Assembly (NCBI GenBank): GCA_003724185.1
Contig: RHGM01000003.1
Span: forward strand, 930,001 to 994,000
DNA from: Porphyrobacter sp. IPPAS B-1204
Lineage (GTDB): Bacteria > Pseudomonadota > Alphaproteobacteria > Sphingomonadales > Sphingomonadaceae
DNA length: 64,000 bases
Reading direction: 5' to 3'
The notes below the pieces were generated by a model that had not been told where the DNA came from, ran no database searches, and was given only the letters and a program-made list of their open reading frames with translations. Made by a program: the position numbers and the translations under genes. Shown here in pieces: positions 34,278 through 42,681 of the stretch. How positions within the stretch are numbered: the stretch's first letter is position 1; the number at the start of each line of letters is the position of its first letter.

Positions 34278-35537
34278 TCAGCCGAGAGGCTTCACCCACC
34301 GCCCCACGAAGAACCCGTCCAGCCCGCCTTGATCGGTTAGCATCCCCGGGTGCGTGCGCAGCCAGCCTTCGGGTGTGGGGGCAAGGCCAGCGGGCAATTC
34401 CTCGGACATGATCGGCGCAGGGGTCAGGTCGAGTTCCGCGTCGATCCACGCCGCCTGCTCCTCGCCCTCCTCGGCCTCCAGCGAGCACACGGCATAGACC
34501 AGCACCCCGCCGGGGTTCAGCCATTCCGCCGCCTTGGCCACGAGGCCGCGTTGCAGTTCCACCATCTCGGCGATCTGGCCCTTGCCGATGCGGTGCAGCA
34601 CATCGGGATGGCGGCGGCAGGTGCCGGTCGCGGTGCAGGGCGCGTCGATCAGGATCGCATCGAAGCGGTGCTTGGGCTCCCACGTCAGGGCATCGGCGCG
34701 CACGGGCGAGGCTTTCAAGCCGGTGCGCTTGAGGTTGTCTTTCAGCAGTTCCAGCCGCCGCTTGGAACTATCGAGCGCAGTGACGTTCCAGCTTGCTGCG
34801 GCCAGCTGCATCGTCTTGCCGCCGGGCGCGGCGCAGAGGTCGAGCGCATTCTTGCCCGCTCCATCACCCAGCAGCCGCGCCGGGATCGAAGCGGCGAGAT
34901 CCTGCACCCACCAGTCACCCGCCTTGTAATCGGCAAGGCTTTCCACCGCCGCGCCGCGCGGCAAGCGGACATGTCCGGGGGCAAAGGTTACGCCCCCCAT
35001 CGCCACGGCGCGGGTTTCCGTCTCGGCGGCGTCCTTCAGGGCGAGGTCAAGCTCGGGCGGGAAGGCGAGGCCCGGCGCGATGGCGGCGGTTTTCTCCGCG
35101 CCCCAGCGCTCGGCCACGCGTTCGGGCAGGGTCGGCGCTTCGGGCAACACGCTGCGCCCCGGCTTGACCAGCGCCGAAAACACGCCGTGGGCAAGCCTGC
35201 GCGGACCGCCCGCCAGCAGCGGCAACCCGGTCGCGATCACCGCGTGGGGCGGCGTATCGAGCCGCAGCGCCTGCGCCAACATGATCCGCAGCACCATCCG
35301 CGCCTTGGCATCATCGGGCAGGTTCTGTTTGGTGGCGCTGTCGATCAGGGCATCAAGATCGGTCAGCCAGCGCAGCGTCTCGCCCGCAATCGCCTTGGCC
35401 AATGCGCGGTCAGGCGCTTTGCGAATGTCGCCAAGCGCGGCGCCTTCGGCCTGTTCGAGCGTCTCGCCCCGCCGGAACACGGCATCAAGCAGGCGAAGCG
35501 CAGCGCGGCGCACGGGAAGTCCGGGGGTCTGAGGCAT
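34278..35537 (-). CDS. rsmB: 16S rRNA (cytosine(967)-C(5))-methyltransferase
   Basis: A 419-residue enzyme: a NusB-like RNA-binding N-terminus (about 1-140), then a class I methyltransferase fold. SAM binding motif is LDLCAAPGGKTMQLA; the two cysteines of the m5C mechanism are in DAPCTATGTCRRHPDV and VYAVCSLEAEEGEEQ. It methylates C967 of 16S rRNA. The stop is about 40 bp from the DUF3592-like start, same strand. It diverges from the DUF1674 gene. Confidence 0.93.
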   Translation of the reverse strand: MPQTPGLPVRRAALRLLDAVFRRGETLEQAEGAALGDIRKAPDRALAKAIAGETLRWLTDLDALIDSATKQNLPDDAKARMVLRIMLAQALRLDTPPHAVIATGLPLLAGGPRRLAHGVFSALVKPGRSVLPEAPTLPERVAERWGAEKTAAIAPGLAFPPELDLALKDAAETETRAVAMGGVTFAPGHVRLPRGAAVESLADYKAGDWWVQDLAASIPARLLGDGAGKNALDLCAAPGGKTMQLAAASWNVTALDSSKRRLELLKDNLKRTGLKASPVRADALTWEPKHRFDAILIDAPCTATGTCRRHPDVLHRIGKGQIAEMVELQRGLVAKAAEWLNPGGVLVYAVCSLEAEEGEEQAAWIDAELDLTPAPIMSEELPAGLAPTPEGWLRTHPGMLTDQGGLDGFFVGRWVKPLG

Positions 35538-35591
35538 AGCCTGCCTCTAACTGTGGTTGAAACAAAGTGCCAGCATGCGCATTTGCATGAC

Positions 35592-35753
35592 ATGACCAAG
35601 GAAAAGTCCGAAGCCGCCAAGCAGTTCAAGAAGCCCGCCCATTGGACCAATGATCCGGTGCCGGCGCCCAAGGCAGTCAAGAACGACGAAAAGCTCTCAC
35701 CCACCCGCTATGGCGACTGGGAGCGGGGTGACGGGATCGCGGTCGATTTCTAG
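35592..35753 (+). CDS. DUF1674 protein (succinate dehydrogenase assembly factor 4-like)
   Basis: A 53-residue protein beginning MTKEKSEAAKQFKKPAHW and ending in the family motif RYGDWERGDGIAVDF. SDHAF4 homologues bind flavinylated SdhA and help assemble complex II. The ATG at 35592 follows an upstream ATG that stops after two codons. Divergent from rsmB. Confidence 0.9.
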   Translation: MTKEKSEAAKQFKKPAHWTNDPVPAPKAVKNDEKLSPTRYGDWERGDGIAVDF

Positions 35754-35760
35754 AATACTT

Positions 35761-35867
35761 CGTCATTGCGAGGAGCCTCGGAGAGGCGACGCGGCAATCC
35801 ATGGACTGCCGTCCCGCCAGCGCAGAGGTTCGACCATGGATTGCTTCGCCTGCGGCTCGCAATGACG
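35761..35867. repeat. Long palindromic repeat of the CATTGCGAG...CTCGCAATG type
   Basis: Arms begin CGTCATTGCGAGGAGC and end GCTCGCAATGACG, with inner inverted stretches GCAATCCATGG and CCATGGATTGC around a 30-nt centre. This is the widespread proteobacterial palindromic element. It begins 8 bp after the DUF1674 stop and could form a large hairpin that helps end transcription. Confidence 0.85.
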
Positions 35868-35912
35868 AGGTCCAGACCCACCCTAGACCCCTTTTAGACC
35901 CCCGCTTGCCGA

Positions 35913-35928
35913 TGTTTCACATGAAACA
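35913..35928. promoter_or_regulatory. parS-like 16-bp palindrome
   Basis: TGTTTCACATGAAACA differs by one base from the ParB-binding parS consensus TGTTTCACGTGAAACA. The inverted repeat extends on both sides (GA...TC), giving 9-bp arms. It lies in a gene-free stretch between two repeats. No parA or parB is in the window. Confidence 0.6.
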
Positions 35929-35940
35929 TCAGATGGTTCG

Positions 35941-36033
35941 GCGGCATCGCCGCCGCAAGGCCGACTGGCCGCCCGCAGCGACTCGACCTTTAGGTCGCAT
36001 GAGCGAGGAAGTCGCAGCGCGGAGGCGCTGCGA
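35941..36033 (-). repeat. Structured 3'-end repeat, copy B (after P450), the cleanest copy
   Basis: On the minus strand, starting 2 nt after the P450 stop: hairpin P1 TCGCAGCGC-CTCC-GCGCTGCGA, box CTTCCTCGCTCATG, hairpin CGACC-TAAA-GGTCG, CTGCGGGC, mini-hairpin P2 GGCC-AGTC-GGCC, TTGCG, hairpin P3 GCGGC-GAT-GCCGC. Core boxes are identical to copy A while the P1 and P3 stems are unrelated in sequence. Confidence 0.8.
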
Positions 36034-36035
36034 AA

Positions 36036-37439
36036 TCAAAGACGCACGAACGTCACCTTCAAACCATCCTTGGGCTGCGGGATCGGCCAGTCCTGCCAAT
36101 CGGGATCATAGCCCTCTGCCGCCTCGATCCGGTAGCGTTGCAGCAGTTGGGCGAGCAGGATCTTCACCTGCATATAGGCAAAGTGCAGGCCAAGGCACAT
36201 ATGCGCCCCCCCGCCGAACGGCACCCAGGCATATTTGTGGCGGGCCTTCACCTGATCGGGGGTGAAGCGCAGCGGATCGAAGGTGAAGGGGCTCTCCCAG
36301 TATTCCTCGGAATGGTGGGTCCAGTAGATGTTGATCCCGACCATGGTGCCGGCCGGGATGCGATAGCCACCATATTCGAACTCACGCAAAGCGCGGCGCG
36401 GCATCGAAGGCACCGGCGGGATCATCCGCAGCGATTCCTTGAACGCCATCTCGGTGAGATCAAGCTTGGCCAGATCATCGTAATCGAGCGGGCGGGGATT
36501 GCCGTCACCATCCGGGCCGCCGGTGACTGCCATGATCTCCTCGCGCAGCTTTTCCTGCCATGCGGGATTGGTGGCGAGGTGATAGATCAGCGAGGTGGCA
36601 GATGATGTGATGGTGTCATGCGCCGCCATCATCAGGAAGTTCATGTGATCGACGACCTCATCGACCGGCAGCAGGCTGCCGTCCTCGCGTGTGGCCGTGG
36701 CGAACTGGCTGAACATGTCCTGCCCGCCGCCTTCCTTGCGCCGGCGCAGCGTTTCCCTGGTGAAATAGTCGACCAGAAAGGCGCGGCCATCGACGCCCTT
36801 CTTCATCTTGGTGAAGGGCAAGGGCTTGCGAATCGGTGCGACCGAGGCCTGCACCATGTCGACAAATGCCTCGTTGATCTTGTCGGCTTCAGGCCCCCAG
36901 GGCAGGCCGATAAAGCTGTCCGCAGCCAGATCGAGCGTGAGCTTCTTGATCGCCGGGTAGAACTCCATCGGCCCTGCCCAGCCCGCCACTTCGCGGGCGA
37001 TGCCGCGGTTCAGCGCACCCGAATAGTGCCGCATCGGTTCGGGCTTGAACGCGATCGACAGGGCGCGGCGGTCGATCCGGTGATGGTCGAAATCCATCAG
37101 CATCAGCCCGCGCGGGAACAGCTGGTCGAGGATCGGGCCCCAGCCCTGTTCGGAACTGAAGATCTTGTCCTTGTTGAACAACAGCAGCTCGTTCGCCTCG
37201 GCGCCGATCAGCGCCACCTGCCAGCCGCCGAAAGCGCGGTTGCGGTAGACCTTGCCGAATTGCTTGATCCGCTGCGCGACAAAGCCGTGCGGGTCGGCCA
37301 ACATCTTGAAGGTATTGCCCACCAGCGGCCAGCCGCCTTCGCCGGGGATATGGGCGAGGTCGGCTTCGGTCGGATTGCCTTCGCTCCAGTGAGGGAACGA
37401 GGGGGATTGGGTCGGCGCGTCGGCGGCAAGGGTAGCCAT
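36036..37439 (-). CDS. Cytochrome P450
   Basis: A soluble P450 of 467 residues. The I-helix AAHDTITSSATS (oxygen activation), the K-helix ESLR (ExxR) and the heme-thiolate loop PFGGGAHMCLGLHFAYMQ are all intact. It lacks an N-terminal membrane anchor. Substrate unknown; no ferredoxin or ferredoxin reductase gene is adjacent, so electrons must come from elsewhere. Two GTGTAAA direct repeats lie 50-75 bp upstream. Confidence 0.94.
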   Translation of the reverse strand: MATLAADAPTQSPSFPHWSEGNPTEADLAHIPGEGGWPLVGNTFKMLADPHGFVAQRIKQFGKVYRNRAFGGWQVALIGAEANELLLFNKDKIFSSEQGWGPILDQLFPRGLMLMDFDHHRIDRRALSIAFKPEPMRHYSGALNRGIAREVAGWAGPMEFYPAIKKLTLDLAADSFIGLPWGPEADKINEAFVDMVQASVAPIRKPLPFTKMKKGVDGRAFLVDYFTRETLRRRKEGGGQDMFSQFATATREDGSLLPVDEVVDHMNFLMMAAHDTITSSATSLIYHLATNPAWQEKLREEIMAVTGGPDGDGNPRPLDYDDLAKLDLTEMAFKESLRMIPPVPSMPRRALREFEYGGYRIPAGTMVGINIYWTHHSEEYWESPFTFDPLRFTPDQVKARHKYAWVPFGGGAHMCLGLHFAYMQVKILLAQLLQRYRIEAAEGYDPDWQDWPIPQPKDGLKVTFVRL

Positions 37440-37485
37440 GAGGGGGCGAAGCTCCGTTTCAGGTTCGGATTAGCAACTGACTTTA

Positions 37486-37512
37486 GTGTAAATAGCCCTG
37501 CGGTGTAAACAG
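37486..37512 (-). promoter_or_regulatory. Direct repeats upstream of the P450 gene
   Basis: GTGTAAATAG (37486-37495) and GTGTAAACAG (37503-37512), 17 bp apart, in the only AT-rich part of the 109-bp gap before the P450 start. Could be a regulator site or overlap the promoter; no clear -35/-10 pair was found. Confidence 0.3.
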
Positions 37513-37548
37513 ACTGTTGCGCCGGTCCGTCGCGAAATTGGGGTGGGA

Positions 37549-38181
37549 TCAGGGATAACCAGCCCAATTGCGCCGCACCATCCCGATATCCGCCAGCCGG
37601 ATCACCTCTTCGACCAGCGGCATCAGCGCGGCGGGCCGGTTGCAGCCGATATTGATCGACGAGAACCGGTAACCCGCCGGATCGGCGCGCTCCATGTCGA
37701 GCGTCTGGCAATGCAGGTAGATCGTGTCGGGCGGATCGCCCGCGTGCCAGCTGCCGACGGCGTGATCGAAGGTGCTGGATTGTTCGGCCAGGGCTACCAG
37801 CCCAGCCAGCTCATCCGCCTTCAGCCGCCGCCGCACCGGCTTGAGATCGACCCAGGGTGAACGGACATCGCGCCGTTCGAAACCGCCGCCGACCACCTCC
37901 ATCCGCCCGCTGCCATCGGGCAGCTGGATGATGGTGACGCTGCGCCAGAACAGCGCATGGCCGGAAGAGAACGTGAAGCGCATCACCTGCGCCGCCCCGT
38001 CCGGCACGCCTTGCCAAAGCGGCTTCAGGCCCGCCTCGCACATCCGGCTTGCGGAATAGCCGGAATTAACCCCCGCCTCGCGCACCGAAGGCGGAAACAA
38101 CTGGCAATTATCTTCAGCAACGGCAGGCGCGGCCCAGCAGGCCGCCGCCAGCATCAGCGGCGCGGCGCGCCTCAGATCCAT
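37549..38181 (-). CDS. Hypothetical secreted protein
   Basis: A 210-residue protein with a signal peptide (LMLAAACWAAPAVAEDNC). Four cysteines in the mature part (CQLFPP, MCEAGLK, LHCQTLD, IGCNRP) suggest disulfides, in line with periplasmic location. No family recognised. The start at 38181 (MDLRRAAPLM) overlaps the end of hemH by 10 bp, so it is probably co-transcribed with it and translationally coupled. Confidence 0.65.
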   Translation of the reverse strand: MDLRRAAPLMLAAACWAAPAVAEDNCQLFPPSVREAGVNSGYSASRMCEAGLKPLWQGVPDGAAQVMRFTFSSGHALFWRSVTIIQLPDGSGRMEVVGGGFERRDVRSPWVDLKPVRRRLKADELAGLVALAEQSSTFDHAVGSWHAGDPPDTIYLHCQTLDMERADPAGYRFSSINIGCNRPAALMPLVEEVIRLADIGMVRRNWAGYP

Positions 38182-39206
38182 CCCGCCAATTCGCGGCGGA
38201 GCATCGCCTCGATCATTGCAAGGCCGTCGTCCGATGTGTTGAGGCAATCGAGCACGGCGTAATCCTCGCCCCCGTGCTCCATGAACTCCTCGCGCCCCTC
38301 GATCGCCAGTTCCTCCAGCGTCTCCACGCAATCAGCCGCAAAGCCCGGCGCGGCGACCACGAGCCGCTTGGTGCCCTTGTCGCCTTCAGCCATCAGCGTC
38401 GCATCGGTGGACGGTTCAAGCCAGGCCGCCGGGCCGAAGCGCGACTGGAAGGTGGTTTCGAACCGCACGCCGGCAAATTCGGGCCGGGTCGCCAGTTGCT
38501 CACGCAACAGGCGGGCGGTCTTGCTGCAGTGGCAGTGATAGGGATCGCCCTTTTCCAGCGTCTGCTGCGGCATTCCGTGGAAGCTCAGCAGCATCACCTC
38601 GGGCGTGAAGGTCAGGCTGCGCACCTGCCGCGTCAGATCATCGGCCAGCGCGGCGATGTATCCCGGCTCGTCATGATAGGGCGGAACAAAGCGCAAGGCG
38701 GGCTGCCAGCGCATCTTCTTGAGCACGCGGGCGATTTCGTCGAACACCGTCGCGGTCGTGGCGGCGCAATATTGCGGATACATCGGCGCGATCAGGATAC
38801 GGTCGCACCCGTCGGCCATCAATGCGGTGAGGCGGCTTTCGATCGAGGGGTTGCCGTAACGCATTGCCCAGTCGACCTGCACCTTTTCGCCGAAACGCCC
38901 CACCATCGCCTCGGCCTGGCGGGCGGTGATATCGGCGAGCGGCGATCCGCGGTCCGTCCAGATCTTGGCATAGGCCTTGGCGCTTTTCTGGGGTCGGGTG
39001 TTCAGGATGATCCCGCGCAGGATCAGCTGCCATGCGATCGGCGGAATCTCCACCACGCGGGTGTCGGACAAAAACTGCTTGAGATACCGCTTGACCGATT
39101 CCGGGTCCGGCCCGTCAGGCGTGCCGAGATTGATGACGAGCACGCCGATACGGCCGCTGCGCACAGGAGGATGATCGCCCGGAAGGCGCTGGGTCTGCCA
39201 GGTCAT
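38172..39206 (-). CDS. hemH: Ferrochelatase
   Basis: A 344-residue enzyme that inserts Fe2+ into protoporphyrin IX, the last step of heme synthesis. Family segments are GVLVINLGTPDGPDPESVKRYL, FLSDTRVVEIPP, LLSFHGMPQQTLEKGDPYHCHC (metal-ligand histidine in SFHG) and WLEPSTD. Full length. It lies in a same-strand run mrp, molybdenum hydroxylase, hemH, secreted protein. Confidence 0.95.
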   Translation of the reverse strand: MTWQTQRLPGDHPPVRSGRIGVLVINLGTPDGPDPESVKRYLKQFLSDTRVVEIPPIAWQLILRGIILNTRPQKSAKAYAKIWTDRGSPLADITARQAEAMVGRFGEKVQVDWAMRYGNPSIESRLTALMADGCDRILIAPMYPQYCAATTATVFDEIARVLKKMRWQPALRFVPPYHDEPGYIAALADDLTRQVRSLTFTPEVMLLSFHGMPQQTLEKGDPYHCHCSKTARLLREQLATRPEFAGVRFETTFQSRFGPAAWLEPSTDATLMAEGDKGTKRLVVAAPGFAADCVETLEELAIEGREEFMEHGGEDYAVLDCLNTSDDGLAMIEAMLRRELAGWI

Positions 39207-39285
39207 AGCCCGCCTAACGGTTGGCAGGGGTTTCGTTTCCGGGCAAAGTCCATCGCCCGGACGCGGTGTTGCAGAAATGTGCGGG

Positions 39286-41571
39286 TCATATGCCGTCCGA
39301 AAGTAGGGGTAGGCGTCTCAGGCGCAAGCCCGTAGCCGAAAACAGCGCATTGGCAATGGCGGGCGGAGCGACAACCGCGCCCAGCTCTCCCGGGTCGGCA
39401 GGCGGCGCTTCGCTGGCGATGAACTCCACCCGCATTTCCGGGCAATCGGCGAGCACCGGCAGGCCGAGCGCGTCCTCGCCTGTCGCTTCGGGCACGCCGC
39501 CGCGCAGCCGCAGCGCATTGCCGAGCGCGATGCCGATACCGAACACCAGCCCGCCTTCGATCTGCTGCTTGGCGATGTCGTGATTGACGATCCGGCCGAT
39601 ATCCGCTGCCGCCGACAGCCGGATTACCCGCACGCCGCCTTCGCCCTGACGTGCGGTGGCGACACAGGCGATTCGCGCCGCTTCCGGCCCTTCGCCGATG
39701 CGGGCGCAGGCGAGGCCCTGCCCGCTTTGGTCCGCGCCCCCGTCCCAACCGGCCAGCTGCGCGGCACGTTGCAGGCAGGCGGCCAGCCTGACATCGCTGC
39801 CCAGCATCGACATGCGGAACGACAGCGGCTCACGCCCCGCCTTGGCGGCAATTTCATCGATGAAGCTTTCGATGGCAAAGGTGGTCGGCCCATAGGCGTT
39901 GCCGCGCACCCGGCCGACCGGCAGGCCGATTTCGGCCGGGATGTGTTCAACCATGACGGCGGGCAGCTGGTAGGGCGGCACAGCGCCTTCGCAGGCGAGC
40001 GGATCGGGCATGCCGGTGGTCTCGCGGATCGCGGCCATGCTGGTGAGGTTGCCGAACAACCGCTTGCCGAATTCCAGCGCGGCGGGCGGCGTGGCGATGC
40101 GGATGCGCAAGGCGTCAATCGCGCCCTCTGCGCCATTGCCTCCGCCCTTGGCCAGCTGCGCGCCGAGCAGCAACCAGGCCGGGGCGCGGGGGCGGGCGCG
40201 GATCAGTTCATCCCGCCGCGGCCAGGTCAGCTGCACGGGACGGCCCAATTCCCGGGCGATCAGAGCGATTTCAATGGCGTGATCATGTTCCAGCCGCGCA
40301 TCAAAGCTGCCGCCTGCCGGCATGGGATAAAGCGCGACGTCCTCGACCGCGATCCCGATGGCCCGGGCGGCGGCGATGCGCGCTTGTTCGGGCGCCTGCG
40401 TCGCAATCCACAGATCCAGCCGGCCATTGTCAAAGCGCGCAGCGGCGGTCGCGGTCTCGACCGGGGCAGCATAGCAGGCCTCAACCTCGTAACGCCGCCC
40501 GATATCGACCCGCTGCAGCGCCTCGCCGCCATAACCTGTCTCGGCGATGACATGCGCCTCCCCCGCCGTCAGCAGGGTATCGAGCCGGGCGGCAATATCG
40601 GCGCTGTTCACCGGATTGGGCGTGGCGAATTTGGGCTTCATCGCGGCGAGCGCGGTCTCCGCGCTCCACCACGTGTCGGCGGCAACCGCAAGCCAGCGCT
40701 TGCTTTCCACGATGCCTGCAAGGCCCTTGATCCCGGCCGCGCCTTTCGGGTCAAAAGCGGTCAATTCCGATCCGTCGGCAGGGCCGTGGCGGATCGAGGC
40801 GAACACCATCCCCGGCAGGCGCACGTCGCCCGCAAAGCGGTAAGAGCCATCGACCTTGGATGGCAGATCGAGCCGGGGGAAGGCCGGCGCACCGTCAACA
40901 TCGGCGGGCAGCGGCTTTTCACGCGGGGGTTCGGGGCGGAGCGGCGGGGGATCTGGCGGCGTGTATTCGGCGGCCGCCTCGGCGAGCTCGCCAAAGCTGG
41001 CGCGCTTGTCTGCGTGCGTCACAAAGCCGCCTACGACCTCGCATTCCTCCCAGCCCACGCCCCAGCGCGAGGCTGCTTCCTGCGCCAGCATGGCACGGGC
41101 AGCGGCGGCGGCCTCGCGGCACGGCAGTTCGTAGGCGGCAAGCGAGGTGCCATCGGCCGTGGCATTGAAGCGCTGCGATCCGGCAAAGCGGGCCGCGATC
41201 AGATCGTCTGTGCTGGCTGACAAGCCGGCGCCGAAAGGATCCCACAGCGCCATCCACTTTTTCGCCAGCGGGATATTGCCATAGGCACCCGAAACAGGCG
41301 CAGGTTCGACCGCGATCTGCCGCCAGTCCGCGCCCAGTTCATAGGCGACAATCTGCGGCAGCAGCGTGGTGATCCCCTGCCCCATCTCCAGCTGCGGCAC
41401 GGCGACCGTCACCACACCATCGGTGGCGATCTTGAGCCAAGCGCCAAAAATATGCTCGCCCTTCGCTGCAACCAGCGGGGTCGCGTAAGTGCGCGGCATC
41501 AGCCACCAGGCCACGACCAGACCACCGCCCGCCGCCGCTCCGCCCAGAAGTCCGCGCCGCGTCAGACCCAT
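39286..41571 (-). CDS. Molybdenum hydroxylase large subunit (isoquinoline 1-oxidoreductase beta-like)
   Basis: A 761-residue protein of the xanthine dehydrogenase family. The N-terminal LTRRGLLGGAAAGGGLVVAWWL is a twin-arginine type signal, so it is exported folded. Molybdopterin segments include QLEMGQGITTLLPQIVAYELG and the late EPPAD-like GELGAVVAPPAIANALFSATG with the catalytic glutamate. The usual GGGFGRR loop reads GGSFDAR here. The electron-transfer 2Fe-2S subunit normally next door is missing. It begins 4 bp after mrp and is about 80 bp before hemH. Confidence 0.85.
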   Translation of the reverse strand: MGLTRRGLLGGAAAGGGLVVAWWLMPRTYATPLVAAKGEHIFGAWLKIATDGVVTVAVPQLEMGQGITTLLPQIVAYELGADWRQIAVEPAPVSGAYGNIPLAKKWMALWDPFGAGLSASTDDLIAARFAGSQRFNATADGTSLAAYELPCREAAAAARAMLAQEAASRWGVGWEECEVVGGFVTHADKRASFGELAEAAAEYTPPDPPPLRPEPPREKPLPADVDGAPAFPRLDLPSKVDGSYRFAGDVRLPGMVFASIRHGPADGSELTAFDPKGAAGIKGLAGIVESKRWLAVAADTWWSAETALAAMKPKFATPNPVNSADIAARLDTLLTAGEAHVIAETGYGGEALQRVDIGRRYEVEACYAAPVETATAAARFDNGRLDLWIATQAPEQARIAAARAIGIAVEDVALYPMPAGGSFDARLEHDHAIEIALIARELGRPVQLTWPRRDELIRARPRAPAWLLLGAQLAKGGGNGAEGAIDALRIRIATPPAALEFGKRLFGNLTSMAAIRETTGMPDPLACEGAVPPYQLPAVMVEHIPAEIGLPVGRVRGNAYGPTTFAIESFIDEIAAKAGREPLSFRMSMLGSDVRLAACLQRAAQLAGWDGGADQSGQGLACARIGEGPEAARIACVATARQGEGGVRVIRLSAAADIGRIVNHDIAKQQIEGGLVFGIGIALGNALRLRGGVPEATGEDALGLPVLADCPEMRVEFIASEAPPADPGELGAVVAPPAIANALFSATGLRLRRLPLLSDGI

Positions 41572-41574
41572 TGC

Positions 41575-42606
41575 TCAGACCGTTCCGGTATCGAGCCAGC
41601 GCGCCAGCTTTTCCGCAATCGCCCGGAAGGGTTGCGCCGTCTCGTCATCTCCCGCAGCCGGAGGGTTGCCCTTGTCGCCCGCGATCCGCGTCGCCAGTGT
41701 CAGCGGCACCCGGCCAAGGAAGGGGATGTCGAGCGCCGTCGCAAATTTCTCCACCCCGCCAGACCCGAAGGGATCGCTGATATGCCCGCATTCGGGACAG
41801 CAGTATCCCGCCATGTTCTCGACCAGCCCGATGATCGGCACTTCGCCCTGTTCGAACAGCTGGCCCGCACGCGCAGCGTCGATCAGCGCGAGATCCTGCG
41901 GGGTGGACACCAGCACGGCCCCATCGGGCTTGTGCGCAGACAGCATCGACAATTGCACATCGCCTGTGCCCGGCGGCAGATCGACCAGCAGCAGATCGGT
42001 CTCGCCCCAATCGGCATCGACCAGCTGGGTGAGCGCCTTGCCCGTCATCGGCCCGCGCCATGCGAGCGCCTTGCCGGGGGCAACAATGTGACCCATCGAC
42101 AGCACCTTGACGCCGTAAGGGCTGTCAATCGCCACCAGCTGCGTGCCATCGGGGGTGGCGCCGGGCTTGATCCCTTCGGTTTTCAGTAGCTTGGGCTGCG
42201 AGGGGCCGTAGATGTCGCCATCGATCACGCCGACCTTCCGGCCCATACGCGCGAGCGCGACCGCAAGGTTGGTGGTCAGCGTCGATTTGCCGACCCCGCC
42301 CTTGCCGCTGCCCACCGCAATCAACCGGCGGCGGCGGCGTTCGCCGGTCAGCGCGATGCGCACTTCGTCGATTTCGGGAAGCGCGCCGAGCGCGGCCGTG
42401 ATGGCCGCTTCCAGTTCGCCGCGGGCGGAATCGGACAGGTCACCCGCCTCGGCAACGATCACGGCGCGGCGCGCCACGATGCGCGCGGAACGCAGACGGT
42501 GATTGATCTCGGGGGTCAGCGCCGCCCGGATCAGCGCCTCTTCAGCGGCCGGATCGCGGCCTGAATCGGCGGGTGTCTGACGGGGCGTTTCAGGCGGGTT
42601 GTTCAT
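41575..42606 (-). CDS. mrp: Mrp/NBP35 family iron-sulfur carrier ATPase
   Basis: A 343-residue protein: a MIP18-like N-terminal domain (about 20-95), then a P-loop ATPase with the deviant Walker A GSGKGGVGKSTLTTNLA and the Fe-S binding CxxC in YCCPECGHI near residue 255. It carries and transfers iron-sulfur clusters. It is first in a run with a molybdenum hydroxylase and ferrochelatase, both metal-cofactor enzymes. Confidence 0.93.
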   Translation of the reverse strand: MNNPPETPRQTPADSGRDPAAEEALIRAALTPEINHRLRSARIVARRAVIVAEAGDLSDSARGELEAAITAALGALPEIDEVRIALTGERRRRRLIAVGSGKGGVGKSTLTTNLAVALARMGRKVGVIDGDIYGPSQPKLLKTEGIKPGATPDGTQLVAIDSPYGVKVLSMGHIVAPGKALAWRGPMTGKALTQLVDADWGETDLLLVDLPPGTGDVQLSMLSAHKPDGAVLVSTPQDLALIDAARAGQLFEQGEVPIIGLVENMAGYCCPECGHISDPFGSGGVEKFATALDIPFLGRVPLTLATRIAGDKGNPPAAGDDETAQPFRAIAEKLARWLDTGTV

Positions 42607-42681
42607 TTCGCCACGCCTCTACCACCAAATTCACGCAGCGGACCCCTGTTTTTCGCCTGAACCCGTGCCTATAAACAGCTT

